A stretch of DNA of 64,000 bases from Rana temporaria (GCF_905171775.1 NC_053489.1:395579983-395643982), one strand, 5' to 3'. Shown: positions 21,670 through 33,256, counted from the first letter of the stretch. The notes: generated by a model not told the origin, from the letters alone. Numbers and translations are program-made.

Positions 21670-22550
21670 CAGTGGCGGTGCTTCCATAAGGGCACACGGG
21701 CGCTGCCCCCTTGCTTCAACCACCTCCTCTATGACCAGTGGATAGATTCATGCATAGCATGAATCTATCCATGGCCGCCGCTTCCGCCCCCTATTCAGGC
21801 GTCCGACCCATTATCGAGCACCGGGCACCTGGCGCCTGAATTATAGCGATGGGGGTGTTTTTGAAGCAAAGTGGCAGCATTTGATGGCACAGTGGCATCA
21901 TTTGATTGGCACAGTGGCAGAATTTGATGGACACAGTGGCAGCGTTTGATGGCACAGTGGCTGCGTTTGATGGGCACAGTGTCAGCGTTTGATGGGCACA
22001 TTGGCAGCGTTTGATGGCACAGTGGCAGCATTCGATGGCACAGTGGCAGCACAATGGCTGCGTTTGATGGACACAGTGGCTGTTTTTTTTGGCACAGCGG
22101 CTGCGTCTGATGGGCACAGTGGCTGCTTTTGATGGGCACAGTGGCTGCTTTTGATGGGCACAGTGGCTGCATTTGATGGGCACAGTGGCTGTATTTGATG
22201 GCACTGTGGCAGCATTTGATGGGCACAGTGGCAGCATTTGATGGGCACAGTGGCTGCATTTGATGGCGCAGTGGCAGCATTTGATGGGCACAGTGGTAGC
22301 ATTTGATGGGCACAGTGGCTGCATTTGATGGCACAGTGGCAGCATTTGATGGGCACAGTGGCAGCATTTGATGGGCACAGTGGCTGCATTTGATGGGCAT
22401 AGTGGCTGTGTTTGATGGCACAGTGGCTGCAATTGATGGGCACAGTGGCTGCGTTTGATGGGCACAGTGAGGCTGCAATTGTAGGGTTTTTTTTCTGAAT
22501 TTTTCGTTTGTTTGTGCCCCCCCAAAAATTTTGAGCACCAGCCACCACTG
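21670..22550. mobile_element. hAT-type non-autonomous element with 22-bp minisatellite core
   Basis: Ends CAGTGGCGGTGCTTCC and (inverted) CAGTGGTGGCTGGTGC are hAT-like, and the 8-bp flanks GGATGGGG and GGATAGGG match at 7 of 8 positions. Roughly two thirds of the 881-bp body is a tandem array. No transposase. This is the second element in the window with this architecture. Confidence 0.75.
21870..22470. repeat. 21/22-bp minisatellite
   Basis: About 28 units of AGTGGCWGCATTTGATGGGC plus AC, differing mainly by one G in the GGGCAC run. On the minus strand all three frames are open (188-331 codons) and spell repeats such as HCAHQMLPLCPSNAATVP. The frames follow from a stop-free unit whose length is not a multiple of three. 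Confidence 0.95.
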
Positions 22551-22651
22551 GGATAGGGGTGCACTTTGGTATCTCAAACTAGGGTGCCAGAGGACTTTCC
22601 CCTGGCGCCTCTGAAATATCCAAAAAATAACAAATTTTTGAAAGATGTATA

Positions 22652-23072
22652 TACCGTATTTATCTGCGTATACCGCGCACTTTTCTCCCCTTAAAATAAG
22701 GGGAAAATCGTGGGTGCGTGATATACGTCGATACCCGCTTCCCGCGCTCAGTTTGAATGCCTGCGCCGACATATACCGAGTGCAGTACACTCGGCTACAT
22801 TCGGCCAGGCTCGGCTTCGCTTGTGCTCACACATAAACGTCAAAAAGCGTGAGCACGAGCGAAGCCGAGCCTGGCCGAATGTAGCCGAGTGTACTGCACT
22901 CGGTATATGTCGGCGCAGGCATTCAAACTGAGCGCGGGAAGCGGCGATTCAACGGGGAGACGGGAGGACACCAAAACTTTAAGTACTAAAAAAAATGTTT
23001 ACAGGAATTGCGGGTCCACATTAGGGGTGCACGCTATACGCCAGAGCGCGCAATACCCCGATAAATACGGTA
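22652..23072. mobile_element. TA-flanked MITE with 98-bp near-perfect palindrome
   Basis: The ends TACCGTATTTATCTGCG and (inverted) TACCGTATTTATCGGGG belong to the same family as 8373-8914. The core, about 22727-22945, is a hairpin of nearly 100-bp arms around an 18-nt loop (ACATAAACGTCAAAAAGC). Non-autonomous. Confidence 0.75.
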
Positions 23073-23080
23073 GCTAAAGT

Positions 23081-23320
23081 ACCATCAAATGCAGCCACTG
23101 TGCCCATCAAATGCAGCCACTGTGCCCATCAAATGCAGCCACTGTCCCCATCAAACACTGCTACTGTGTCCATCAAATGCTGCCACTGTGCCCATCAAAT
23201 GAAGCCACTGTGCCCATTAAATGCTGCCAATGTGCCCATCAAATGCTGACACTGTACCATAAAATGCTCCAACTGTGCCCATCGAATGCTACCCCCTGTG
23301 CCATTGAATGCTGCCACTGT
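23081..23320. repeat. 22-bp minisatellite, inverted relative to 21870-22470
   Basis: About 11 units of ATCAAATGCAGCCACTGTGC plus CC, the reverse complement of the array in the hAT element to the left. It runs into CCTCCCGTCCTCTCCTATAGG, probably the flank of a second, truncated copy of that element. Confidence 0.85.
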
Positions 23321-23579
23321 GACCCCCTCTCTCCTCCCGTCCTCTCCTATAGGCTATAGGCGTCCAATCACAGTGCCTGTTGTTTCATCCAATCAGGTGA
23401 TGGGTAAAAGACCTGAGCACCTGAATGGTGGAGAGGCGGTGTTAGGAAAGCGAATATTCATTTGCTGTTCTAACACACCTGGGTGAACTACGAGCACCAC
23501 TACATTATATCGTAGACACTGAGAAGTAGTGAGGGAATTGTCACTGTGCGATTCTTTCTAAAATGATTTGAATTTTTAT

Positions 23580-24060
23580 TCCATAGGAAATTCTGAAAGG
23601 TATTTCTTCAAGCTCTGATGAATATTAGAGGCTGGAATGGGAGAAAGGTAACTCTTCCCCACATTCACCTGCCAGTCAAACTCTTCTTGTGTTGATAGGA
23701 TTAGCTCTAAATCAGTATGCCACAGGCTCTGAACTTAGTTCAAAAGCAGAATATTGTTGAGGTATTGATATATAAGGATGCCATTTCCCCACAAGCAGGC
23801 CACCACCACTTGGAGGACTTCTACAAAAACTCTTAAATACGTGGTTAGTCCAAAGGGAACTGAAGATGAAGCTAGGCAATTGAGAAACAAAGATACTTTT
23901 TAAAATCTCGATGGATCAGAATGTGAAATTAAGCATCTTGTAAAGTGATTGAAAGAAGCCAATACACTGCTTGTATGACTTATAACTTGTAGGTATTTGG
24001 TTTTAAATGCTCTCTGGGTGGACTTGTTAAGGATTTCCTGTGTTTTTATGAACTAGAAAG
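23580..24060 (-). pseudogene. DIRS-like reverse transcriptase remnant
   Basis: Minus-strand translation gives, with one frameshift and stops, TLQDA-FHILIHRDFKKYL, CFSIA-LHLQF, VPFGLTTYLRVFVEVLQ, ILIYQYLNNILLLN and STQEEFDWQVNVGKSYLSP. These are consecutive reverse transcriptase blocks of the type DLKDAYFHIPI / PFGLxxAPxxF / YLDDxLL found in DIRS-like elements. The catalytic YLDD box (23753-23764) reads YLNN, so both aspartates are lost. A retroviral-type source is less likely given the HRDFKKYL and LRVFVEVL wording. Confidence 0.65.
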
Positions 24061-24099
24061 AGCGGTAAATATACTCCTGAAAAAATGATTCGTCGTGCT

Positions 24100-25075
24100 G
24101 TTGCAGTCTTGGCCTCTTGTTTGAGCAAGGTCTTTACATTGGTATAGAGAAGTTTTTTTTTTACTTCACATGCTGGAATCTTTGCCGAAATTAAATTGTT
24201 TTCCGGAATTCATTGGTCCCCTTTTTTGTCCAAATTAAATTGAAATATAACCGTCAGAGCTCAAGTGTAAAAAAGGATACCAACTGTATAGGTCATTAAT
24301 GTTCAGAGATAATTCAAAATGTCTCTTATAGAACTCTAGATTTCATACAAAGTGCATGGCCTTGCAGCACCCTCCAGACTTTGAAATCTTCAAACAATAC
24401 TACAAAACAGAGAGTGCACCAACATCATGTATACTCTGATATATTTTTTTAAATGAATTTTACTCACAAAAGTGCTCCTTATAAGTCCATGTAATATAAA
24501 ATCAATGACCCACGCCAAGTGGTGTTTAAAACTCTTGGCTATACATGGCACCCACCCTTTAGACCATGGGCATAGGCTGGGACTGTGCATGCACTAGCTA
24601 GCAAAAGTCCAGTCTGAAAGGCAAACATGTTCTCTACCTAACAGAAGTGCTAGTTTATTCCAGAAGTGCACCTGCACAGTATGGTGGAATGTGCCCCATC
24701 CGCCGAAAAATTTCTCAGTCAATTTGCATGCCAACGGACTCATAAGCATCTCAGTTTTACAGAAAATTAGCAATTGGTTGAAAGATAATGACCTAACAGA
24801 CCAGCAGCGGGACATACTTACCTGACTTTGGCACATCTTCTGCATTACCAGGCAGACTCTCAGGAGTTTACCCCGTTTAGGTAGGTGAAACAGAACCTAT
24901 TGAGCACTAAAAAAAAAAGAAAAAAAGGAAACCACTCTGACTGAGAGGGTAGAGAGATTGGAAACTCCCCAATTGGTATGCTGACATGGAGTTTTCAGAA
25001 AATTTGTTTTTTTTTTCTTTACTTTGCATTGAGCAAAAAAAAAAAAAAAAAAGAGCCAATTTACCCATCCACGTG
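24100..25075. other. Spacer, possibly DIRS-related
   Basis: No domain recognised. An 83-codon minus frame (24594-24845) matches nothing I know. An A-run lies at 25035-25052. Confidence 0.3.
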
Positions 25076-25076
25076 T

Positions 25077-26095
25077 AGTACTACCCCCGAAGGAGCTGCT
25101 GGTTTGTTTTGGGCGGCATGTTACCTCTATTCTCCTCGCCGTCTATGGTGTCAGATGAGAGTTGAGAAAAAGTTCAATGTCCACACTTTAGACTTCTTTT
25201 TCTTTGCTTTATTTGCCGAACTTGGTAAAAGAATAAAATAAGTAGTTGAAGAGGTGGGAGGGTAATAGGCAATAGGTTCAGGTGTATAACTCCTGTTTGG
25301 AAACACTCCTGCTTCCAGCAAAGCAGCTTTTGTCACCACTCTAGCCAGAGCGGGTATTGCCTCTCTCACTAACCTAGCAGCTAGGATGTCACACGGAAAC
25401 TTGGCAAAGTCTCTGCCACAGACCTTCCCAAAGATGGAGGTATATTCGGTCCAGAATCCTCTCAGCACAGGATTAAGCACCGGATCTCTCCTGAATAACG
25501 TTTTGTGAACTTAGAACTGACAGGCAACCATCATTCAGCCCTTCAGTAATGGTGCGTCCTTTGATGAAGTTCAAGGCCTCTCCTGAGATACCAGCCTCGT
25601 GCTCAGTGCTCTCCAAGACAGGTTCTTCATCGAGTGGCTTCCTCCCTCAGGACAGACAGCTCAGGACCACTCTGCAAGCGTAGACCCAGTCTGACTACCG
25701 GGCCTACTTAGTAGATCACAACCCCGGACCAATGTGGTCTCGGAGCCAGAAACCCGGGCCACACACGGGGGTGGTGGGACGACAGACCCAGGATCGACGA
25801 CCCCGGACTAATGACGTCTGTCCCTTAGGTAATCCTCCCCAGCATGCCCAGCGGTACAATCAACTCCCTCTGATTGGCTGCCGAAGGGGAACACCCAAAA
25901 CACCTTGACCTGACTGCTTCCACCCTCGGCCTGGGGCGGTGACAGCACCCCAGACAACAATAGTGGTCACTCACAGTACAGCCATGGCTGGAACAGAGGC
26001 CCAAATTTATTGAAAAATAACACAGTCTGAGTCAACTAACTCTCAGACTACCCTCTAAATTTAAAACAGCGCCGGCTAGAAAGTAGAAGGCCGCT
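25077..26095. repeat. Unclassified repeat-like segment, possibly LTR-derived
   Basis: More GC-rich than its surroundings and beginning TGTAGTACTACCCCCG, which I associate with dispersed amphibian repeats. It contains short pyrimidine tracts and AATAAA-like words, but no second copy is in the window and no protease, reverse transcriptase or integrase could be read. Confidence 0.25.
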
Positions 26096-26175
26096 ACACA
26101 CACATTTGATGTGGATGGGGGAATCATTCCCACTGAGCCTTTGCATTCTGACAGTGGGAAGCCTTCCCCGCCATC

Positions 26176-26444
26176 CAGGGGCGGACTGACCATTGAGGCA
26201 CTTGGGCACTGCCCGAGGGCCCCATGCCACTAGGGGGCCCCATCAGGGTTGCCAGGCTCATTAAAACCAGGGACAGTATGTAAAAATCTGTGTTTTTTTT
26301 ACATCTGTCCCTGATATGTCCAAAACCGACATGCTTTTGATGTGAAAATCCTGAGATTTTAGCTGCCCCGCCTATGTAATGCCTCCTGGCTTGGTGGCCA
26401 TCTTCTATTGCCCAGGGGCCCCATGAGTTTTCAGTTCGCCCCTG
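26176..26444. mobile_element. hAT MITE (CAGGGGCGGACTGA family)
   Basis: The ends CAGGGGCGGACTGACC and (inverted) CAGGGGCGAACTGAAA have GGGGCCCC blocks just inside. The perfect 8-bp target duplication CCGCCATC is at 26168-26175 and 26445-26452. The 269-bp body is non-coding. Confidence 0.9.
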
Positions 26445-26707
26445 CCGCCATCACAACACAGGGATCAGTGTTGCTGGGTTTTAGCTGGCGCCACTTTGGT
26501 ATCTCAAACTAGAGTACCAGAGGACCTTCTCCTGGCACCTAGGGCTCATGTGTACATTGCACCAATGTAAAATCAAAACACCAAAAAAAAAAGACCCAAT
26601 TTTTTTAATATGTATATTGCTAAAATAGCATTTTTTTACTTCAAAGAAACATAAATTACAGACAATATATATTTGCTTCACCAAGCTATCTAATATATGA
26701 TTATTAA

Positions 26708-26955
26708 AATTGGCTTCAATACTTACATTAAATTTCATTTCATGACAAGCTCTATGACTACATTCTAATGTCCCCTTTACCCCCATAGAATTGTGAATTA
26801 ATACATTTGGAACCCTATTCAGCCAGTGCATTCCTTTTCTTTTCTCCTATTTCACACATAGCTAGCCTACTAGGACTGGGGGAGATATTATCCTGTCATG
26901 GAGCTTGTCAGGAAAGTAAAACTATGGTAAATATTGAAGCCAATTTTTCAATTTT
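26708..26955. repeat. Foldback repeat
   Basis: The left arm (AAATTGGCTTCAATACTTAC, then TGACAAGCTCTATGA) is mirrored by the right arm (GTCATGGAGCTTGTCA, then ATATTGAAGCCAATTTT), about 55 bp each with a loop near 135 nt. The CACTTTGGTATCTCAAACTA block at 26490 also occurs at 22563, each time next to a hAT element. Confidence 0.55.
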
Positions 26956-27079
26956 TCTGACAGCTCCACGTCCTCATACTAATAGGTAAAAAAGTGGCAG
27001 TGCTAAATATTTAACGTTCGAGTTGTAGCAGAGGAAATCACTGTATGCCCAAAATTTACAGTAGTAAGAGAAGCAGGGT

Positions 27080-27300
27080 TCATTAATGAGACATTAAGGT
27101 ATGTATCGAGGACCAGTTAGCTGCCTTACAAATCATCTCTAGATAGATCCAACTAGGCATTGCACAGGAGGCTGAAAGGATTTAAGTAGAGTCTGCTGCA
27201 ATCCCTCTTGTGTCACTAAGCCCTTTAAAGGCCTTGTAAGCAAACTATATGGACTCTTTATCATCCTTGATCATCCATAAAGCAATTACCCAGCTAGAAA
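27080..27300 (-). pseudogene. DIRS-like tyrosine recombinase, C-terminal remnant
   Basis: One minus frame reads RWVIALWMIKDDKESI, FAYKAFKGLSDTRGIAADST, then WIYLEMICKAANWSSIHTLM. This resembles the end of DIRS tyrosine recombinases, where an HxTR box precedes an ICxAAxWSSxxTF block. Two stops interrupt it. A CR1 copy has inserted at its upstream side (27338-28258). Confidence 0.5.
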
Positions 27301-27337
27301 CTTTTCTACCTTAGGGACTAAGAATATGCATGCATCA

Positions 27338-28258
27338 TACATGCTAGGGAGAGTACAACTGGGGGGATCTGTAGTGGAGAAGGATCTGGGGGTTTTAGTT
27401 GATCATAAGCTCAATAATGGCATGCAATGCCAAGCTGCGGTTTCCAAAGCGAGCAAAGTCCTTTCTTGTATTAGGAGAGGTATGGACTCCAGAGACAGAG
27501 ATATCATTTCCCCCCCTGTACAAATCATTAGTAAGACCTCATCTGGAATATGCAGTTCAGTTTTGGGCACCAGTTCTCAAAAAGGATATCGGAGAACTGG
27601 AGAAAGTGCAGAGAAGGGCAACCAAACTGATAAGAGGCATGGATGAGCTCAGCTATGAGGAAAGATTAGAAGAACTGAATTGATTCACTCTTGAGAAGAG
27701 AAGAATAAGGGGGGATATGATCAACATGTACAAATATATAAGGGGTCCATACAGTGAACTTGGTGTTGAGTTATTCACTTTACGGTGAACACTGAGGACA
27801 AGGGGGCACTCTTTACGTCTAGAGGAAAAGAGATTTCATCTTCAAATACAGAAAGGTTTCTTCACAGTAAGAGCTGTGAAAATGTGGAACAGACTCCCTC
27901 CAGATGTGGTTCTGGCCAGCTCAGTAGATTGCTTTAAGAAAGGCCTGGATACTTTCCTAAATGTACAGAATATAACTGAGTACTAAGATTTGTAGGTAAA
28001 GTTGATCCAGGGTAAATCCTATTGCCTCTCTGGGGATCAGGAAGGAATTTTTTTCCCCTGCTGTAGCAAATTGGATCATGCTCTGCTGGTTTGTTTTGCC
28101 TTCCTCTAGATCAACTGTGGGTATGGAGTTGGGTGTATGGGATTGTACTGTGTTTGTTTTTTTATTTTGTTTGTTAATTTTTTTTTGTGGTTGAACTGGA
28201 TGGACTTGTGTCTTTTTTCAACCTGACTAACTATGTAACTATGTAACTATGTACCTAT
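27338..28258 (+). pseudogene. CR1-type LINE, 3' end of ORF2 and 3' UTR
   Basis: The translation reads EKDLGVLVDHKLNNGMQCQA, then after a frameshift at a C-run LVRPHLEYAVQFWAPVLKKD, LEKVQRRATKLIRGMDELSY, MINMYKYIRG and VKMWNRLPPDV. At least two in-frame stops follow. The 3' UTR is complete and ends in three AACTATGT repeats. 5'-truncated, as is usual. It is a close relative of the copies at 3.7 and 60.6 kb. Confidence 0.9.
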
Positions 28259-28259
28259 T

Positions 28260-29020
28260 ATTGCATGCAAAGGAGTAATATACAGCCGAAGATCTAAGGT
28301 TAGCTGTAGACTCCATTTATGAGTAACATCCAACCATTTAGTTGTTACCAAACTCTGTATTGCTGAGCAAGCTAGGCTGATCAGCCTTTGTTTTTATTAT
28401 TCATATGATCAGGCAGTCTCTCGGGTGCTGGATGGAATTATTGCCAATACCAGGATCAAAGCTTTGCCCACTGCCTCAAGTATGTGCAGCACCTTTAGGT
28501 GACTGCACTTTATACAGTACATGTTAGCACCTCTATTGTTAAAACCGCTTTAAAGACAAATAAGGGTAAGAATACTGACTGACAAAGCCACTAGGTTTCT
28601 GGTAGCCCAATGTAGCACTGTGCAACTAAGCTGGTTTTAAACTGTAACTCGCAAGACAAACAGCACCAAACGGTAACCAGTCCAAACCAAGAAAAAAAAA
28701 CCCCCCCCCCCCCCCCAAAAAAAAAACCTTCCACACAATAATGGAATTAGGCATATATGAAGAGCTTCAAGTGTCTCAAAATAACAGAAAACCAAAATTG
28801 TACCAAAATTATAGTTTTTATTCCCATAATTGAGTAGAACAAAAAAGCATTATGATGATCCAATCTTAAGGAAACCAATGGCCTAGTGAATGCTGAACAC
28901 CCAACACAAATAAATATTACATGTAATTACATTTTTGGGTGGAAACTAGCTATAAATCCACACGAAATCATTCAAACAAGCTCCCTCAACTGGCACACTT
29001 CACTTTTGGATTTATGGATG
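28260..29020. other. Spacer with A/C-rich tract
   Basis: Includes a tract of nine A, about seventeen C and ten A at 28690-28726. The part next to the LINE (28260-28560) may continue the DIRS-like remnant, but I could not confirm a motif. Confidence 0.35.
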
Positions 29021-29021
<1 letters not shown>

Positions 29022-29080
<59 letters not shown>

Positions 29081-29092
29081 ATATCCATATCC
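29022..29092. repeat. (TA)n microsatellite with ATATCC units
   Basis: About 28 TA units followed by three ATATCC hexamers. Confidence 0.95.
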
Positions 29093-29099
29093 ATATGCT

Positions 29100-30800
29100 A
29101 TGAGTACATGTTGGGTCATAAAAGCATTTAGTTAGCACAGACCTCCTTAAAGGGTTGGAACTGTATATTGAGGCTATAGTCAGCTTGTTTAGCAGTATTA
29201 GAGGAAGGAAGTGTCCTGCTAACTCAGTAATCAAATAATATGCAAATCATATATCAAAGAGGCCTCATGATGCAGTGGACAAACACAGAGTATGCCATCC
29301 AAGTATACAGAAGTTGTTAGGAAACAACTGGCTCAGAATCATTACATTGCTTTATTGCTATCTTATATTATATATCTATCTGCCCATAGAGGAACTTTTT
29401 ATTTTTTGCATTCAGTGTCATTTTTGCACATTAGAGATTTTTGGCTTTGTGTTTTTAGTTATTGGGGGACGCCCGAAGTTCTTCATATATTGTTACCTAC
29501 TTTATTTTAAACTGGGCAGCAAACAAGTTCTCCCTTTCCTAAATGAGTTGAGTTGATGAGACCAGTCAGAGGTATATTTGGTCTTGTTGCATGCACTGAT
29601 TTCTCCTGTGTCAGAAAATTAGACATACTATTGGATAGCAAAATTAAAGCTGTAACAAAGAAAATAAAAGTTTGTCTTTTGACAGGTAACCGTATCACAG
29701 TCTTCCTCATATGTGCCAGTACATTAGCTGTTAGTCATGGTTAAAGTATCTGTATCTATATACAACATTTTTCAGCAACAACTGCTTAAGTCCTTACATA
29801 GATGCAAACTGTAAAATTGTAAACTCTGCAATGCAATTTCAAGTTGCATCTAATGGACAGTTTCCCAGTGGGACCATTACGGAAATGAACTGTTCTTCCT
29901 TTTTGCTTTATACTTTAATGCTTGCAAAACTGGGTTAAATGAGATGAAAACACTTTTCTAATGTATTGCTTTCTTTCTGTCAACCCCTTCTACTCTAGGG
30001 GAAATTTGGTAGATGTATGCTTTGATAATATGCATAATTGACTATAGGAAAACGTAGGATGCTTTGTAGCTATGTGTGTTTCTGTGTATGTGTGTGTGTA
30101 TAAATATATGTATGTACAGTACGTGTATGTGTCTATATGCATATACTGTACAGTGTGGTCTGTGTTTTTTTGGAGGGGGGATTCCCATCACTTTCTATTT
30201 CAGTGACAACAGTCACCAGGACAAAAGAAAGGGAACATATTGAAAGTGAGGACACAAAGGCAATAACAATTAAATAATTGAAAAAATATTACAAAAATTA
30301 ATAAATAAACTTTAAAAAAAACTTTTTTTCTATACATTATCCTTAAAACAGCCTATAGCTGGCTCAATTTTCTTTCTTCACCTTGGGCAGAAGGAACGTA
30401 AATCACTCTAATGCCTCCCACAGCATTATTGTGTTCTGCCGGCAGGGGGCACAGGGAGCCTTATCAGCCAGCAGAATACAATGATTACTGCTAGTTATTG
30501 AATGTACAAAATGCGACAGGTTGGTTGTACCCAAGCCTGCCAATACATGGGTCGAATCTCAGCCAATCCCTACTGAACTGGCTGCATTTCCATCTATCAA
30601 TTACCAACTTAAGATGCATCAAATAACAGAGATTAACTTGTTAAGCCTACAGTGTATTGCCTATTAACATTGTTCACACCTATTGTCTTAAGCACAAACA
30701 AAAGCACATATTACATTTCAGATTGCGTGTGTTGCTGCAACCATGCTCCTGTTTTTCAAATCTGCAACAGTTATGCCTAGGTTCAAGAGTTTCAAAATGC
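29100..30800. other. Spacer without recognised feature
   Basis: AT-rich, with a TG/TA-rich patch at 30070-30160. Frames up to 93 codons match nothing known. Confidence 0.4.
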
Positions 30801-30807
30801 ATGCACA

Positions 30808-31188
30808 ATGAACGTGTCCGCTGAAACTGGTACGCGACCGTGTGTACGGCCTAGCGGACAGGTTTCCAGTGGACAAAAGTTTCTTAGCATGCTAAGAAAC
30901 TTGTCCGCTGGAAACATGTCCGTCGGACATGTCCGATGGTTAGTACACCTAATCGGACATGTCCGCTGGTTATGACGTGTAACCAGCGTCCCGAAATCCC
31001 GCGCATGCGTCGAATTGATTTGACGCATTCGTGGAAGCATTGCACTTCCGTGTTTGAGAAGGTCGGTGTCTTCTACGTCACCGCGTTCTCTGTCCACGGG
31101 GATTTTGGTCTGATGGTGTGTACACACATCAGACCAAAAGCTCCGCGGACCGTTTTCATCGAACATGTCTCCTCGTGTGTACGGGGCC
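30808..31188. mobile_element. GGCC-terminus MITE, left end eroded
   Basis: The right end CGTGTGTACGGGGCC matches the families at 6460 and 17487, and the interior has the same TCGGACATGTCCG foldbacks and the GCATGCGTCGAATTGATT centre. The left end is rearranged (an internal GTGTGTACGGCC lies at 30840), so no clear target duplication is visible. Confidence 0.6.
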
Positions 31189-31481
31189 ATACATTATGGG
31201 CATCTAGAGGTATCATCATTGGGTCACTCATAACCTTGGGCATCCTAATTAAATAATAGTGTCAAAGGCTGACCTGCTCCTTCCCACTCACTGTTCCTCC
31301 CAATTGGTCAGTAAGGATGCCTCTCATACTGAAAGACCAATAAGGAGGCATGACAAACAGTGAGGAACAGATCAGCTTTCAAAATGATGAGCAAGTAACC
31401 AAACTGGGCCAAAATTTTGGATACCTGTAGCATTTTCATAGAGGGCTGAGTGTACATGTAGCCTGGTCTTTAGCACTTTTA

Positions 31482-31867
31482 TGCCCTGTACACACGATCG
31501 GTTCGTCTGATGAAAACGAACCAATGGATTTTTTCATCAGATATCCGATGAAGCTGACTTTCATCAGTCTTGCCTACACACCATCGGTTAAAAATCCGAA
31601 CGTGTCCAACGCAGTGACGTAAAACACAACGACGTGCTGAGAAAAATGAAGTTCAATGCTTCCGAGCATGCGTCGACTTGATTCTGAGCATGCGTGGATT
31701 TTGACCGATGGATTTCCCCACAGACGATCGTTTTTTTCTATCGTTTTTTTAACCATAGGAAAATGTTCCCACCGATGGGAAAAAAACTGATGGTGCCCAC
31801 ACACGATCGGTTCGTCCTATGAAAACGGTCCGTTTTCATCAGACGAACCGATCGTGTGTACAGGGCA
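31482..31867. mobile_element. MITE, TGCCCTGTACACACGATCGG family
   Basis: The ends TGCCCTGTACACACGATCGG and their near-perfect inverted partner extend over at least 45 bp. The flanks are TTA on the left and TAG on the right, so either a TA duplication or a mutated TWA. The central block GAGCATGCGTCGACTTGATT is shared with 37494-37908. Confidence 0.8.
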
Positions 31868-32017
31868 TAGGTTTGCCTGTAGGACAGATAGTGCTGAACT
31901 GGACAGTAATAAAGTAAAGTGCTGGCACTACAATCCAAATGCATATATTAAATGGGCTAGAGCACCCTTCTCTCACTGTGCCCAACAAGTGGTCTCCAAT
32001 CCACACACACAAGTTCT

Positions 32018-32174
32018 CCAAGGTAAGGTTAAGTTGGAAACAAGGTGAGTATTAATAAAATCAAGCTTTATTCAATCCAAAGGAGTACATGCGTTCCAAA
32101 ATAGAGTCCATATGAATTGCATAAAGATTGATTTTATTAATACTCACTTTGTTGCCAACTTCAACTTACCTTGG
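32018..32174. repeat. Foldback repeat, 53-bp arms
   Basis: Arms 32018-32070 and 32122-32174 (CCAAGGTAAG ... AATAAAATCAAGCTTTA and reverse) have only a few mismatches around a 51-nt loop. An internal TTTATTCAAT and the flanking tail resemble the 3' parts of the hammerhead-bearing insertions, but no GAAA/CUGANGA core was found. Confidence 0.6.
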
Positions 32175-33167
32175 TGAACTGGATAGTGTTTTCAGCACAG
32201 AAGGTGTAGTGGCCATTTTTGGGGGAGACCAAGGCTGAAAGAGGACTTGGCTGTTTCAGCAGTGGGATTGTAGCTCTTGGCAATGGGGAGAGCAGGATTT
32301 CTACTGTGCAGCCACTGCTTTGAACTTGGCCACACCCCAAAGGGAGGAAACTGTGTGAAAATCCTGTAGGAAAGGCAGCCATTGAGGTCATGTGAGTGAA
32401 AGACTGGACTGTCTACTGGGAACATTTGCTGCAAGTAGGCTTCAGATAGAGAAGCTTTCTGAACTTTTTACCATGCCTGGAGAAACAGCCTTTCCAAGTT
32501 TCCCGTGAGTCACTGCGGGGGCTTGCATGCTGAAGTGTTGCTGTGCAGCAAAATGCTGTACTGACCCTCCCTAAGACTCTGTTGTTCAAACTGCTAAGCA
32601 GTGCCCACCAGAGACTGTATTGCTGTGAGTGGAGCTGTAAAACTGCACTGGTCAGAAATTGATCAGTTCCAGGTGATATGCATGAAACTCCAAGAGGGGT
32701 GGGGGGTGTCTGACTGAGCTTTGAATGTGTGCAAGACTGACTGCTGACATTCAGTGCCATAGCGTCACAGAACAAAGCCACAAAAAGAGAATTCCTAAAG
32801 AGGGAAAGGCTTGAGAGAAAGGCACAAAACACAAAAGGCAACTATTTACCGGACCTCACCCAGGAGAGCTGACTGGGCCTCTCTTTGAATCTTTCCTGAA
32901 CTCTGGAGTAAAAGAGGTCCATTGGCCACCCCAGTGTGGAAATTTGCCTATATTTTGTGATATTACTGCCTACGGTAGGATTCTGTCATTGGGGAAGGTT
33001 GTAGTCCTCCCCCCTTGGATTAGAAATATCTCAGGCTTGTGAGGGCTACTATTAGTAATCTAGGAGCCCCAACACCAGCAGACTGGTTAGTGGTTACCCA
33101 CTAGCGAGTGGTGTCAGTAGTTACTCAGGCAGTTACTGTATTTACTAGCGATAAACACTTTTTGTGT

Positions 33168-33168
33168 A

Positions 33169-33219
<51 letters not shown>

Positions 33220-33256
33220 ATATATATATCTATCTATATATATATACACACACAAA
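33168..33256. repeat. (TATC)n/(TA)n/(CA)n compound microsatellite
   Basis: A run of TATC tetramers passes into TA and a short CA run. Confidence 0.95.

Noticed and set aside
21795..22790. 331-codon minus-strand reading frame with Cys/His-rich repeats (HCAHQ, LCPSNAATVP)
   Set aside because: It is a translation of a 21/22-bp minisatellite that is open in all three frames; there is no spacing of Cys and His as in zinc fingers and no flanking gene signal.
31482..31867. CTGATGA followed by AAAACGAACC as another hammerhead
   Set aside because: It lies in a MITE terminal repeat, lacks a stem II between the box and GAAA, and the repeat is explained by the transposon ends.
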